Shown here piece after piece: positions 50,332 through 61,647 of a stretch of DNA of 64,000 nt. A program made the position numbers and the translations under genes. This stretch comes from Halichondria panicea (lineage: Eukaryota > Porifera > Demospongiae > Suberitida > Halichondriidae). The notes under the pieces were generated by a model. The model saw only the letters and a list, made by a program, of their open reading frames with translations. It ran no database searches and was not told the origin of the DNA. Every line of letters begins with the position of its first letter. Positions within the stretch are counted from its first letter, which is position 1. The DNA lies in NCBI RefSeq assembly GCF_963675165.1, contig NC_087389.1:2266001-2330000 (forward strand), written 5' to 3'.

Positions 50332-51793
50332 CATAGATAGTAGAGGAAGGGGATTGGAAACGAGATCACGTTAACACAATTTCATGGACTGTCCGTGTTA
50401 GACGGAAGTATAACAGAATGGCCGGAAGTAGACAGGAAGTACATAGATCTGTGTTGCTGGGTATGGTTGCAGCCTCCTCTGTGGGCCCTCCTGCTAGTGA
50501 AGACATATCAAGGAAGTAGGACTCTGAGCTATGTGTGTGTGCAAGATTTTAGTTTTGAAATTCTTTTTTTTGTAGGTTCTTTCTACTCTGGAAATGTGTC
50601 CATGCTCTACAATTATACAATATAAAATATCCATGACAACTCATCATCTATATAACATTGTTCCTTTATGAACCGCAGACAAGCCATGACATTGTAAAGA
50701 TTCATGAACGATATGAGTAAGAATGTGTTGTCAGAGTCCGAATCTTCTGCGTTTGGGTAACGGTATGTGAATTTTTTGACAGAACTTACGTGATCAACTA
50801 TATAGTAGTGTAGAAGAGGGATGCTTTCACAAATCTAAACATTTAAGGCCAGGATTTCCATCACAAAAGTTCAGGGAATCAATGGATCTCAATCGAAATA
50901 GCACAGCACGCTGGTGAAGGAAACTTAGGTTGAAAGAACTGGAGTGATGAGTTGAGAGAGGGTCTAGGGGTATATTCAGAACGTGCTGACAAGGTCCAAA
51001 CGAGCTGGCACTGAACACACAAGGACGATGACATCAACTCTTGGCAGCTTGACAATGGTGAGCAGGTTCTTGACAGCAATAATTAGTTCAACATTGACTT
51101 GGCAACCAAGAAGTGAAGAGTTGCTGGTCGACTCAGGTAAATGCTAATGAGAACAGAGATCTGCTGCTTCTCGCTTTTCTTTCGCTGGCAGTTTCTGACT
51201 TCCCATGCCCATTGTTTACAGTCGCACCTGTGTGGGAAAAGAGCAACATGACATTTTCACACTTTTTCATTGAGGCAAAATTCTTCTTTCGAGTTAGTAC
51301 AGCTATACTATGTAATAGATATTTTCATAGAGTAAAGCTAAAAGAATCAGAAAATTAACGTTTCAATTGTGAACAGTCAGATCAGGATACCCCGCACAAA
51401 GAAGGCACCCCATTCGACCTATTTTACAACACTGGAGAACAACAAAAAGCTTACATATAAAATAGGGCTCTTCTGTTAAAGCTCAAGTCAAGGAAACAGC
51501 CAATGTGCTTACTAGCTTCTAAAACTGTATCAGAAACTAGATTCTCCCCAAATAGTGCAGGTAAATGGTGAGTCATAGCTAACTTGTAGCTCAACATTTT
51601 TTACCAAAATATTACTAGTATAGATTACTACTGACATTAAAGCTCTTATATAGTCGTTTCTTACCTTTAGAACCGTCTGAAAAGTCTTTAACCCACTCAT
51701 AATTAGTCAATTCGCAGTCTAACCTCAGCTCTCAATGTATGATCTATAGCGCATGTGATCTCGTTTCCAATCCCCTTCCTCTACTATCTATGG
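50332..51793. mobile_element. CCATAGATAG-family inverted-repeat element, copy B
   Basis: The terminal repeats of about 38 bp read CATAGATAGTAGAGGAAGGG..GGAAACGAGATCACGT and are inverted at the right end. The interior has no ORF. It is collinear in inverse orientation with copy C: shared blocks near 50380, 50885-51120, 51190-51340 and 51480-51680 correspond to 61080, 60480-60720, 60240-60400 and 59020-60120. B lacks the insertion present in C. Confidence 0.85.
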
Positions 51794-51985
51794 ATAAATG
51801 AAGTAGATAGTTATTATACTTATCTCGATACTTATTTGCAGGCCGAGACTCAAGAATATTAACAGATCTTCAGGAAAGTCTTGTGAAATAACTGTGGACA
51901 ATCTATCCATACTAATTACCGAATATGACATGCTCCACCCAGATTCGGACTAATTGATCTCACAATTAAATCAGTTTTGAGCAGC

Positions 51986-52125
51986 ATCACTTATTAATTT
52001 TTGTATGGAGAGTTTGATTCGAGTTCATTTGTTTGTGGGGCATTGAATTCGCATGATCACTTATTAATTTTTGTATGGAGAGTTTGATTCGAGTTCATTT
52101 GTTTGTGGGGCATTGAATTCGCATG
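51986..52125. repeat. Exact 70-bp tandem duplication across the AGA stop codon
   Basis: Copies 51986-52055 and 52056-52125 are identical. The second copy (in genome order) contains the last about 20 codons and stop of AGA (stop at 52064-52066, minus strand). The first copy lies just downstream in transcript terms and would be in the 3' UTR. Confidence 0.95.
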
Positions 52126-55100
52126 GTGGCTGTGTGAGTATGGTGGGCTCCATGCCAGTTGTCCAAACAGCATATGGGAATCCATTGTACACTTTTCCAT
52201 CTCTATAGTCCCTCCATTCCTTGATTGTCCCAGCAGCACCAACATTGCCCTGTAAAAATTTAATTGAATAATTAATATGCATTGGCAGGGATTCATTTAA
52301 TTAAAGGAGATGCCCCCTTGAGATTCGAAATTTAATATGTACAGAGTTCTTGCAACTCAATGTTTAGAGCGTGAAGTGCCTGTCACGTGAACTGTTACGT
52401 AAGAAGATTGAAATATCAAGTAATTTGAGCCTATGCCAGTTGTTGGAGATGTGTTGCTGCTAAACTTGAAAGATAACTCAGTAAACAGGTCTGTTGGACT
52501 TGAAACAGGATGACATTGTTGTAGTCATTGTTGCTGCTGTTAGCTAAGTATAATATTCTTGTCACGTGTGCATGCACAGTTTAGATTCAGTTTGCTGTAG
52601 CTCACCATTCAGTCTCACTCACTGCCATGTGACGACAGTCCACTTGCATTTACAATAATGCGATAGTTAATCTGTTCCCAAAGACCATGGCTACATATAC
52701 GTATACTGCTGCAGTTCATCATATTATTTCGTGTATTTGAAGTCACATTAAAGGGGTTATACGGTATTAACCCCCAATAAAGGACACCTCTGAATAGCGG
52801 ACAAAACCTCTTGCACTAACTTGTCCGTTATTCGAGGTTCCACTGTATATCAAGGTAACGATCTGTACCTTGTTGTCAAGAGCAATCAGTCCTACTTCAA
52901 ACCACTTGTTAGTTTGAGACAGCATGTCAGTGACCACGCTCTCACAGGCGACCTGGGGTGAGTCTCCCCTTCTTATGTGTTGCACTATCTGATAACTGGG
53001 GCAAAATTGCATAATCCGTTCTCCATCCCCAGTAGCTGAGCAAAGGTTAAAACAACGGAGAACTAGATTGCATACTTTGCATCCCCAGTTTACTAAGATT
53101 AAAAGTGAAACCTTAACAACTGTGTAAAAACCTACTATGAACCAGACACCGTATAGCGTTAAATTTTCAAGGCACTTATATTTCGTGGATTGGCCTCTAA
53201 AAGCATTTCGTTGCACAATGAATGACTGCTTACCAGAAGCCACGCCTTTAAATCTTTGCACGTTATAGCAGGTAATTCTAATTACAGAACAATTTTCGTG
53301 GATTTGTGAAATTTCGTGTAGAATTGTAACCCACGAAATCCGCGAAAATTAAGCCCCTCGAAAATTTCGCGCTATACGGTATACTGCATGTACATAAGCA
53401 CTCAAACTAGGGCAACCATTCATTGTAAGCAGGTTAACTCTTACAAAGTTACGTTTTATCACCTGCTGCTGCTCCAGCCTTGATTACGTGTGAGTCCATC
53501 AACAAAAAGGAAAACACATTAATTTTGTGGTATCAGAGAGTAGCACCAGGGGCTTATAAGCCTTGGTAGCACTCACTCTATCATCAGCGTACAGTCCACA
53601 GCCGGGAAGAGGGGAATCCCCCACTCTGCCAGGAGGCTTGAATGGTGGGCCAGAAGTAGACACACCAGCAGCGATGTACCCACCACGATCCAAACACAGG
53701 ACAGCTACACAGAAGAACAAAAATTTACGACATACAAACATTTCAAGTAGGTCCCCTACACATTGTATCGTGTCCAGTGGGCTTTGGTAACGTATGTTTG
53801 CGTTTGTACTCCTGCAATGAAAAGAATGTCACATACTCTAAAGAGAATAGCGAGGGGACTCAAAGCACTGCACCAATGTATAACACTACAACGGTATAAA
53901 TTTCACCTCATACGCTTGTTTGGTTTCAGGGATAAGTAGGCTATCATTGTCCTCGAGAAGAAATTGCTGCTCTCTAGCAAACTGAGTAGCTCCTTCTCCA
54001 ACCAGTATGTTAGCACTGGATTTTTCAAGCACTCTTCTAGCTACCGATATCGGCTTGGCATATCTAGCAAAGAATGTGCAAACATTGCAATATGCTAGCA
54101 ATGTTGACACATAAAAATAACAATAATTTGTATTGACATCACACCTCCATAACGTGCATCAATCTGACTCATAATTATGGTAGTAAGTAAAGGCTTATCC
54201 CACCATTGAAGAACACACCTTTCTAGGGCAGCCACAGCCCCAACTGAACAATCGGACCCTCTCATTATTGCAGCGTCAAGTTGCACCACACCCTCCGAAT
54301 TAGGGTAGCAACCTCTCCCTATGTAGTATTTCCCTGTGTCCGGGTTGTCTTCAACGACTATAGGAAATTAGAAAATATGTTAAAGGAATTAACTCACAAT
54401 AATTATTATTAATGAACATGGACTGGACAGAATGTCCGAATTGGCATTCCATTTTGTGTAGGCATGTAACATAATAATATACTCACCAGAAATTCTAAAT
54501 AATTATGCTGCAAAAAGGACTTTGAAGTTGTAGTATCAGACCCCCACTGCAAACGTACCCTTCAAAAAATCTTACCCATGCACACACGAAAACAGACCAG
54601 CGTCTGTTTATGCACCATATAATTTCCTGTATTTTATTGCAAGGATATGTTTTTGTGTGTCCATATGATTTTAGGGAACGTTTTGTGGGGGTGGGGGGGG
54701 GGGGGGGTCTGATCTGCAAATTCAAGTCCTTTTTGTAGTGCCAGCATAAAGGGTAGTATTAATTGTCACTGATAACATTCCATTAGTGCACAGGTAGGGT
54801 ATGATTTTGTGCATGGGCTCTGTTTTTGTGTGCGCATGGGTATGATTTTCTGGAGGGAATGTTTTTGTGGGTCTGCAACTTCAGCAACTTCAGTGTCCTT
54901 TTTGCAGTGTCAGCATGTTTAGGGTAGAATTTTCTGGTGGGTATTATTGTCGCTGATAACATTCCATACCCTCCAGGATGTTGTCTCGCCAATCAGATCA
55001 TTCATCCACTCATATATCTTAAAACCACACCCACATGTGGTTAGCTTGCTGATGGCTGATAGTTAATCTACCACGCCTACTGTAATGAAGAATTCCACTA

Positions 55101-58100
55101 TTGCAAGAGCTTGGCTTGCGAGACTAGAGGGGGGTGGTGTGACGTTTTGCACGTGATCTCAACTTCGCTATTCTAAAAGATCCGCCGTGGAATTAATTTT
55201 TTCTGGCACTATAATTACATAATTATGTAAGTATTTTGATTCAAAGAATGAATTTAGAAGCAAAGCGCTAGTATACTGTAGAAAGTTACTTGAAGACGTG
55301 ACCCACAAAAAAATGAAAGAGCAGCTGCCCCTTCCCGATCTCTTTAGGCTTCTAAGACTTGCAAAGACATAATTATTAAACTTACATAATAATTATAGCT
55401 AAACTAGCTGTAACATCACCAATAAACATGGTCCAAACCTTCATGTTGTGCATATACAGGGCCGTAGATCGTGTGAATAGGGAGGGGGGTGCTTTGTGAG
55501 TGCAAAGCGGCTGAAATTTTGTGGATCGGAAACTACACTCACCAATTTACGTGTCATTTCTACGGTGGCCCTGAGGTACATACATAGATCTAGTAGCTAC
55601 GTTACGTCAATTCCAATTCCCAATGGCAATTCAACTGAGGCTACATGTACATCAATTCGCTACGTCAGTTCTCTTTTGGAGTTGGAGAGTACGTGGCAAT
55701 TCTTTTTGTAAAGGTTCTTCCAGGTAGCTCAGATTATTAGAAATAATTTTGTCAATCACATACACAATGTATAGGCCTTACAGTTAATTTTTTTGTCAAT
55801 GGGCCTGACTGAATGTCAAGATTTGATAAGCTGATTGTCAATGTATATACTGTATAGCGCGAAATTTTCGAGGGGCTTAATTTTTGCGGATTTCGTGGGT
55901 TAGCAATCCTACATGAAAATTAAGTCCACGGAATTATCTGCTATAACGTGCAAAGATTTAAAGGTGTGGCTTCCGGTAAGCAGTCATTCCGCGAACATTG
56001 TGAAACGAAATGCTTTTAGAGGCCAATCCATGAAATATAAGTGCCTCGAAAATTTCGCGCTATACGGTAGATATTCATTGATCAGCTCTCTCCTGTTAAA
56101 ATAACCAGCCTATGTGTCATAAGTGCCTAATTGTCAAATAGTTTAGCTCCTGCAGTAGACTCTCGTATTCCGGCTCTCTGAAGTACGGCCACCTCGATAT
56201 ACCGGCCATTTGGTGTGGTTTGGCACATTACACTTAAATAGTGATTCATTATCCATTATCCTCAAGACTAATTACATGCTACAAAGCAGCTACAGGGGTG
56301 AGATGGGCTTTGGGATGGGCTTAATTTCGAAAACAGTAGTTTTGTCGAAATTAAAGCCCACCAGGCAGAGGAAGTCCACATGCGTGCTACAAGTTCAGTT
56401 GATCGATGTCATTGCAGTCACGTCCAGGCCAGTGCACTGAAGTTGCAGTGATTCGTGCATGGACCTCCTCTGCCCACCAGGTGTTTGCCTTGAAATTACG
56501 CCCTAAGAAACTAAGTCTTTTCTGTCTGTGTCTGAGGCCTGCAAGCTAGCTCTTGAAATACAATGAATACATCAATTTGTAATGCATGGGTAAAGTACCG
56601 TATAGCCGGTAATTTTTCTGGGGCAAAAATTAATATTCATGGTTTTTGTGGTTAAACACTGGACCACGAATGAAGCGACCTTGCCTACTCTGGACATCAC
56701 CTAGGATACGGAGTGAATCAGTAAATAAGCGGTCTAATAATTGCCCCGATAATTAGATGTGAACTGAACGATTCTTCATAATGTCCATTTTTTCCCTACA
56801 GTTGCCGTCATTGCTACATTGGAGATTATAAAGCAATAATAGTTGAGGCACTTTTTCAAGAGGCCACCATTGTGTAACGTCTTGCAGTCAGACCTCGAAA
56901 CCAGAGCTGTACGTAGGTTGTAGATTACGGTCATGCGGTACGAGAGTATTCAAAAAATCGTGGCTATATTTGACCTGTTCCAATAGTTAAGTGTTTGGCT
57001 CTGTCACTCCGCCGAGGAAGCTTTTTTTGCTGGCTGTGAGTTCGGACTTGAATAGAGCCTTACTTATAGTCTATACCTAGGTACGTACTTTCAGCTTAGT
57101 ACTCAGAACAAGCGTTCGAAAACAGTAGTTGGGCGTGGCCCGACTGTCTCTGACGGGAGGTCGGGGGACATGCTTATACCTTAAGGTGACATATTTTCAC
57201 AGGTAGATTTGTTTGTGCGTTTTTACAGTTTTGGTTTTTTGCGAAATGTCGATCTGAACAAGAGGGCAGGCGGCCAATTATTTGCGAGTACTAATTTTTG
57301 CGATTTTACTCTCATTCACCGAAATTAATACACGCGAAAATATGCCACCTTAAGGTATATGATTTGTATTGCCAGATTGCAGTATTTCAGAGATAACGAA
57401 ATATTGATATTCAAAACTTGACATGCAGTTTATAATTTTATTCATGATGCTTATGAGCACACAGCAGTACAAATCCTGACGGGTGGCCGGGCTACACTCG
57501 CCTTGGTTGTACCACCCTAATTACTGTACACCCCTAGAGAGTACAGAACAAGGTAACTAAATGGATCAGTGAACAGTAAGGTACCATGTCTCAGAGCAAC
57601 ATAGAGCTACGCCCAGCTACGACAATATCGATAATCGGTTGTAGACTGGCGGCGACATGCGCGAGCGACTGGCAAACTGCCTATCAGTCACTTGTCTCCG
57701 CTGCAACGAGCATTGCTCAACGTCATAGTAGCCAACCACACTTACACTTCAGGGGATTCAGTACATTCCTGACCTTTATACTTGGTAGCAAAATTTAACC
57801 ACAATATCTATATTTAGACTATAACTAGGGTGACACAAGGTGTCACGGGGCGAGCGTGTTAGCACTTGCTTGGCTTTCTTGGTCACTCTGTCTTCGAAGC
57901 CTTTGTTGTTTACGTTTGGCTAGCCTGACTTCTTTCTCTCAGCTGTTTCTTAGGCTCTTGCTTGTCTCTCTCGTTCTCTCCTTATTCGAAGTCTTTCTTG
58001 TTTGCGTTCGTTGTCAGGAATACACGAAATTGGTAAGGACCGCGTGTGTAAAAACCAGCTATCAGGCTGTACCAACGTACCATTACATACATACAGAGAA

Positions 58101-58654
58101 ATTTCCTACCGTCGTCACTAAGTAAGGGCTCGCTACGCTCGCCCCAATGATATTCATGTTTGGTAGTGTCATGATCTACACCAGAGGCCGAGGAGATACG
58201 ACGTCCGCGTGTATTAAACACACACATTCCTTATTATATTGAACTTTGACCTACGCCTTTGACACGCAGATGTCGTACCTCCTCTGGACCTATACACTTC
58301 CGCTGAGACAAGTGACTGATAGGCAGTTTGCCAGTCGCTCATGCTATGCGCTCGGGCGGCTATTGCCGCCAGTTGTTTACTCTATGAAATCTGTATCGCA
58401 TAGAGCGATACAGATTTCAAATACTTTTTCAACTTCCATTAAATTAATACTGTACTGATAATTACCATTGATTGCTTTCTCAAGAACATCTATACATCCA
58501 ACATTAGCATTGGTTTGGATTTCAAAAGCAGCAGATGTGACAGCATCAAGAGCAAAACTCCAAGTTCCAATGCAGGACATCGTTTCCCGAGCGTTTTCTA
58601 CGCTTGAGAGGCCGCAGCTACTGAGTAGTTTTGCGGGCCATGTGTTCACTTCAT
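52064..58654 (-). CDS. AGA: Aspartylglucosaminidase (N4-(beta-N-acetylglucosaminyl)-L-asparaginase), all but the first exon
   Basis: A lysosomal Ntn-hydrolase that cleaves the GlcNAc-Asn bond in glycoprotein breakdown. Exons in order: 58466-58654, 54219-54357, 53907-54063, 53760-53811, 53577-53704, 53463-53478 (16-nt microexon), 52869-53035, 52064-52249. All phases close. Blocks: NTWPAKLLSS..FALDAV, EGVVQLDAAIM, ISVARRVLEKS, the autoprocessing site TGHDTM, where the Thr becomes the catalytic N-terminal nucleophile, YIAAGVSTSG, GRVGDSPLPGCGLYADD, AGAAAATGDGERIM and CPSYQIVQHIRRGDSP. GHDT plus the CPSYQ helix favour AGA over the ASRGL1 branch. The visible part is 344 codons against 346 aa in human AGA, so a longer tail compensates for the missing signal peptide. 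The first exon shown starts in phase 1 and has an in-frame stop upstream of its acceptor, so a signal-peptide exon lies farther upstream; I could not locate it. Confidence 0.88.
53147..53381. mobile_element. MITE with ACCGTATAGCG termini, inside an AGA intron
   Basis: The ends are ACCGTATAGCG..AAATTTTC and the inverse GAAAATTTCGCGCTATACGG. Internal blocks (ATAAGTGCCTTG/GGCACTTATAT; GCTTTTAGAGGCCAATCC) match the copy at 55847-56069 in opposite orientation. No ORF. Confidence 0.8.
54490..54990. repeat. Self-inverted repeat region with poly-G tract
   Basis: The left part (CTGCAAAAAGGAC, GACCCCCAC, CCCATGCACACACG) recurs inverted on the right (GTCCTTTTTGCAG, GTGTGCGCATGGG). The CTGATAACATTCC motif occurs twice. 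A run of 14 G lies near 54699. It looks like a decayed foldback element. Confidence 0.6.
55847..56069. mobile_element. MITE with TACTGTATAGCG termini, second copy
   Basis: This is the same family as 53147-53381 in reverse orientation. Inverted ends are GTATAGCGCGAAATTTTCGA and TCGAAAATTTCGCGCTATAC. It lies 2.5 kb away in the same gene. Confidence 0.8.
57640..58372. repeat. Large foldback in the AGA intron
   Basis: The left arm contains CGAGCGACTGGCAAACTGCC and CTATCAGTCACTTGTC; the right arm carries the same in inverse orientation near 58300-58350. The interior has an R/L-coding low-complexity stretch (57856-58010, rich in TTCTTG/CTCTC) that resembles neither a gene nor a transposase. Confidence 0.65.
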
Positions 58655-58895
58655 CTGGTAAGGATCGACTGGATGCAACTCAAAATTCGCTCAGCGCGCA
58701 TACATAGTCTAGTAGGTACATTTTAGAGAGGTCCTTTATATATTGGGTGTGACTCTCAGTCTGTACTGTGGCTCTGCCTGCTGCAGTATTATTTTAATTG
58801 CTGCTGCTAGCTGCAGATACTGGAATAGTCAAGCGTGCAAGCTATTGACTGACTGACTGGCTACTGACTGCTAAAATAAACCTGAGATTGATCGA

Positions 58896-61145
58896 CCATA
58901 GATAGTAGAGGAAGGGATTGGAAACGAGATCACGTGCGCTATACTTCATACATTGAGATCTGAGGTCTATCCGCGTTAGACCGCGAATTGACTAATTTTG
59001 AGCGGGTTAAAGAGTTTTACTCGGTTCTAAAGGTAAGAAACGACTATCTAAGAGCTTTAATGTCAGTAGTAATCTATACTAACAATATTTTGAGCGTTTT
59101 AAGTAAAAAGATATACCTGTTGAGCTACAAGTTAGCTATGACTAACCATTTACCGGGTGCATGGAAAAGAAGGAAACGGAAACGGAAGGCGGAAACGGAA
59201 AACGGAAATATCTCAGCTGTGTAAAGTTAACGACCATTACCATTCTGTGTTTTTTTGACATGAATATGAATATGGATAGTAGAGAGCTGAGTTGTAGGAA
59301 GCCTATCTAATCTATCTAGCTTCAAGGAAAGCATAAGATAAGGTAGCTTGAGACAAGGGGGTGCTCCAGAGCATGCTTCCTACGCCCCTGGTCGATCAGA
59401 GTGAATGAAGTGAACCTGTTTGACTGATATGAAAGTTGAGTACATGGAAAAGCAATAGGAGGCCAGAATCTGAGAACTGAATACATCCAGCTTTCGCAAG
59501 TAACAGATGACATCAGGCAAGATTGTATGACCCTTGCAAAACATGGACTGTGCTGCAACATTGCATGGCAACTTGATGGCTGAACCTTACACAAGATTGT
59601 AATTATGTTGGAGAGTAAGACCCTGAGATACAGCTGCAATGGCTGAACCTAGCCATCTAAACAGTACTGCATGGTAGCCTTGTACTTCGGTTTTTACTTC
59701 ACTTGCTTCATGTTCACTTTATTTATTGATTTATATTCAATTTAAAACACAGAATGGTAATGAGAGTGAAGTGATGAGAGTGAAGTAACATGAAAGCATA
59801 AAAGCACTGAATGAAGCACCCCCTTGACGTTGTCTCAAGCTACCTTACCTAGTTGCTCCTTGAATGTCATAGCTAGATGGATAGGCTTCCCCACAGCACC
59901 CCTTTACAAATACATCTTCTGCTATCAACTTTCACTACTGCAAAAAACACAGAATGGTAATGGTCGTTAACTTTACACAGCTGAGATATTTCTGTTTTCC
60001 GTTTCCGTTTTCCGTTTCCTTCTTTTCCATGCATCCCCATTTACCTGTTTTTAGCACTGTTTGGGGAGAATCTAGTTTCTGACACACTTTTAGAAGCTAG
60101 TAAGCACATTGGCTGTTTCCTTGACTTGAGCTTTAACCCTTTTTTTGATATGTAAGCTTTTTGTCGTTCTCCAGTGTTTGAAATAGGTCGAAGGCACCTC
60201 GAATGGGGTGCCTTCTTTGTGTGGGGTGTCCCGTTCACAATTGAAAGTTTTAGTGTGAATTTTCTGATTCTCTCTATGAAGTAGCTGTACTAACTCGAAA
60301 GAACCTCAATGAAAAAGTGTGAAAATGTCATGTTACTCTTTTCCCACACAGGTGTGATTGTAAACAATGGGCATGGGAAGTCAGTTTTTTTTCAGCGAAA
60401 GAAAAGCAAGAAGCAGCAGACATCCCCCGTCTGTTCTCATCAGCCTTTACCTGAGTCGACCAGCAACTCTTGAATCTCTCCACTTCTTGGTTGCCAAGTC
60501 CGTGTTGAACTAATTGCCATTAAGAACGTGCTCACCATTGTCAAGCTCGTCACCTTGTGTGTTTAGTGCCAGCTCATTGTCAGTACGTTCTGAATATACC
60601 CTTACACTCCCTCTCTCAACTCATCACTCCAGTTCTTTCAACCTAAGTTACCTTCACCAGCGCAGCGTGCTGTGCTATTTTGATTGAGATCCATCGATTC
60701 CCTGAACTTTTGTGATGAAAATCCTGGCCTTAAATGATTTGTGAAAGCATCACTCTTCTACACTATATATTATAGGTAAGTTCTGTCAAAAAATTTTTCA
60801 CGAACCGTTACCCAAACGCAGTCTGACAACACATTCTGACTCATATCGTTATATCGTTCATAATGTACATGGCTTGTCTGCAGTTCATAATAATGTTATA
60901 TAGATGATGAGTTGTCATGGATATTTTATATTGAATGATTTATATAATTGTAGAGCATGGACACATTTCCAGAGTAGAAAGAACTTACAAAAAAAAGAAT
61001 TTCAAAACTAAAAGCTTGCATACACACATAGCTCAGATTCCTACTTCCTGTAGGAGGGCCCATACCCAAACACAGATCTACGGACAGTCCATGAAATTGT
61101 GTTCACGTGATCTCGTTTCCAATCCCCTTCCTCTACTATCTATGG
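58896..61145. mobile_element. CCATAGATAG-family inverted-repeat element, copy C (with nested insertion)
   Basis: It begins CCATAGATAGTAGAGGAAGG and ends with the inverse. The length is 2250 bp against about 1460 bp for copy B. The difference is explained by a nested element at 59155-60037. The rest is collinear with B in reverse orientation. No ORF. Confidence 0.85.
59155..60037. mobile_element. Nested foldback transposon with 8-bp target duplication
   Basis: The ends are GGGTGCATGGAAAAGAAGG and the inverse of GGGATGCATGGAAAAGAAGG, flanked on both sides by CATTTACC (59147-59154 and 60038-60045). Copy B has a single CCATTTACC at the matching place (minus strand, around 51560), i.e. the empty site. 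Long inverted arms continue inward to about 59365 and from about 59815 (AAGGTAGCTTGAGACAA). An 8-bp duplication suggests a hAT-type mobiliser. No ORF. Confidence 0.85.
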
Positions 61146-61315
61146 ACTGACCACTGCTGCTGTTGCTGACTGTGCATGTGCTGGACTGTGTGGTGCTGCT
61201 TGTACAGGTCTGCTGGAAAAGTCAAACTGCAAGAGCACATTTTTTAAGGGGTACATTGTCATCTTCATTTCAGTTAGGCTTGTTTCAGATCAACCTCCCT
61301 CCTCGGTTTTGCTCA

Positions 61316-61351
61316 CCTCCTCAATTAAGTCATCATTGTTGATGTCAGCCA
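61316..61351 (-). CDS. Possible isolated first coding exon (MADINNDDLIEE)
   Basis: On the minus strand an ATG at 61349-61351 opens 12 codons followed directly by a strong donor (GAG|GTGAGC). The acidic N-terminus looks like a genuine start exon, but no partner exon could be assigned. It does not fit AGA, which needs a phase-1 partner and a signal peptide. Confidence 0.25.
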
Positions 61352-61478
61352 TTATTTGAGATCAAAGTCCTTTTGTTTGCTGACATTGCATTATTTTACC
61401 ATATGCCATGTGCAAGTTGCCAAAAAGCCAGAGCGTAAAAATTGTTTTCTATTTTTATGTCAGACTCCGTCATTTAGG

Positions 61479-61586
61479 ATATGACGTCATCAGTAATGAA
61501 GACCTCCCTCCCTCATCGGGTACAAGTATGCAACTAACAGTGGCCTTATCTTGTGATAATAATTATTATTGTTACCGATTCCGAGG
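61479..61586 (+). CDS. Possible orphan exon (unrecognised)
   Basis: Bounded by a pyrimidine-rich acceptor (TTTTTATGTCAG) and the donor G|GTGAGT, with an open frame LRHLGYDVISNEDLPP..YRFR. It may be an exon of a gene interrupted by the retroelements to its right. No homologue recognised. Confidence 0.22.
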
Positions 61587-61647
61587 GTGAGTATATGTGG
61601 TAAAATGTGGTTCGGAGTTTACTTAAAAAAAAAAAAAAAAAAAAAAA

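Larger units (their letters stand above)
54358..58465 (-). other. AGA intron (4.1 kb, repeat-rich)
   Basis: No coding exon recognised. Contents: a self-inverted low-complexity region at about 54490-54990 with a G14 run near 54699; a MITE at 55847-56069; a fragment at 56170 shared with 32890; a half MITE near 56597; and a foldback at about 57640-58372. Confidence 0.7.

Noticed and set aside
52767..53261. 164-codon minus-strand open frame as a separate gene
   Set aside because: Only 52869-53035 is coding (an AGA exon). The N-terminal part reads through an intron containing a MITE.
54690..54715. G14 run as a quadruplex regulatory signal
   Set aside because: It lies in a decayed foldback within an intron. 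A homopolymer of this kind is more likely slippage, and no supporting context is visible.
57856..58125. Leucine/arginine-rich 89-codon frame
   Set aside because: Composition reflects CTCTTG-type low-complexity repeats inside a foldback. No signal peptide or family match is convincing.
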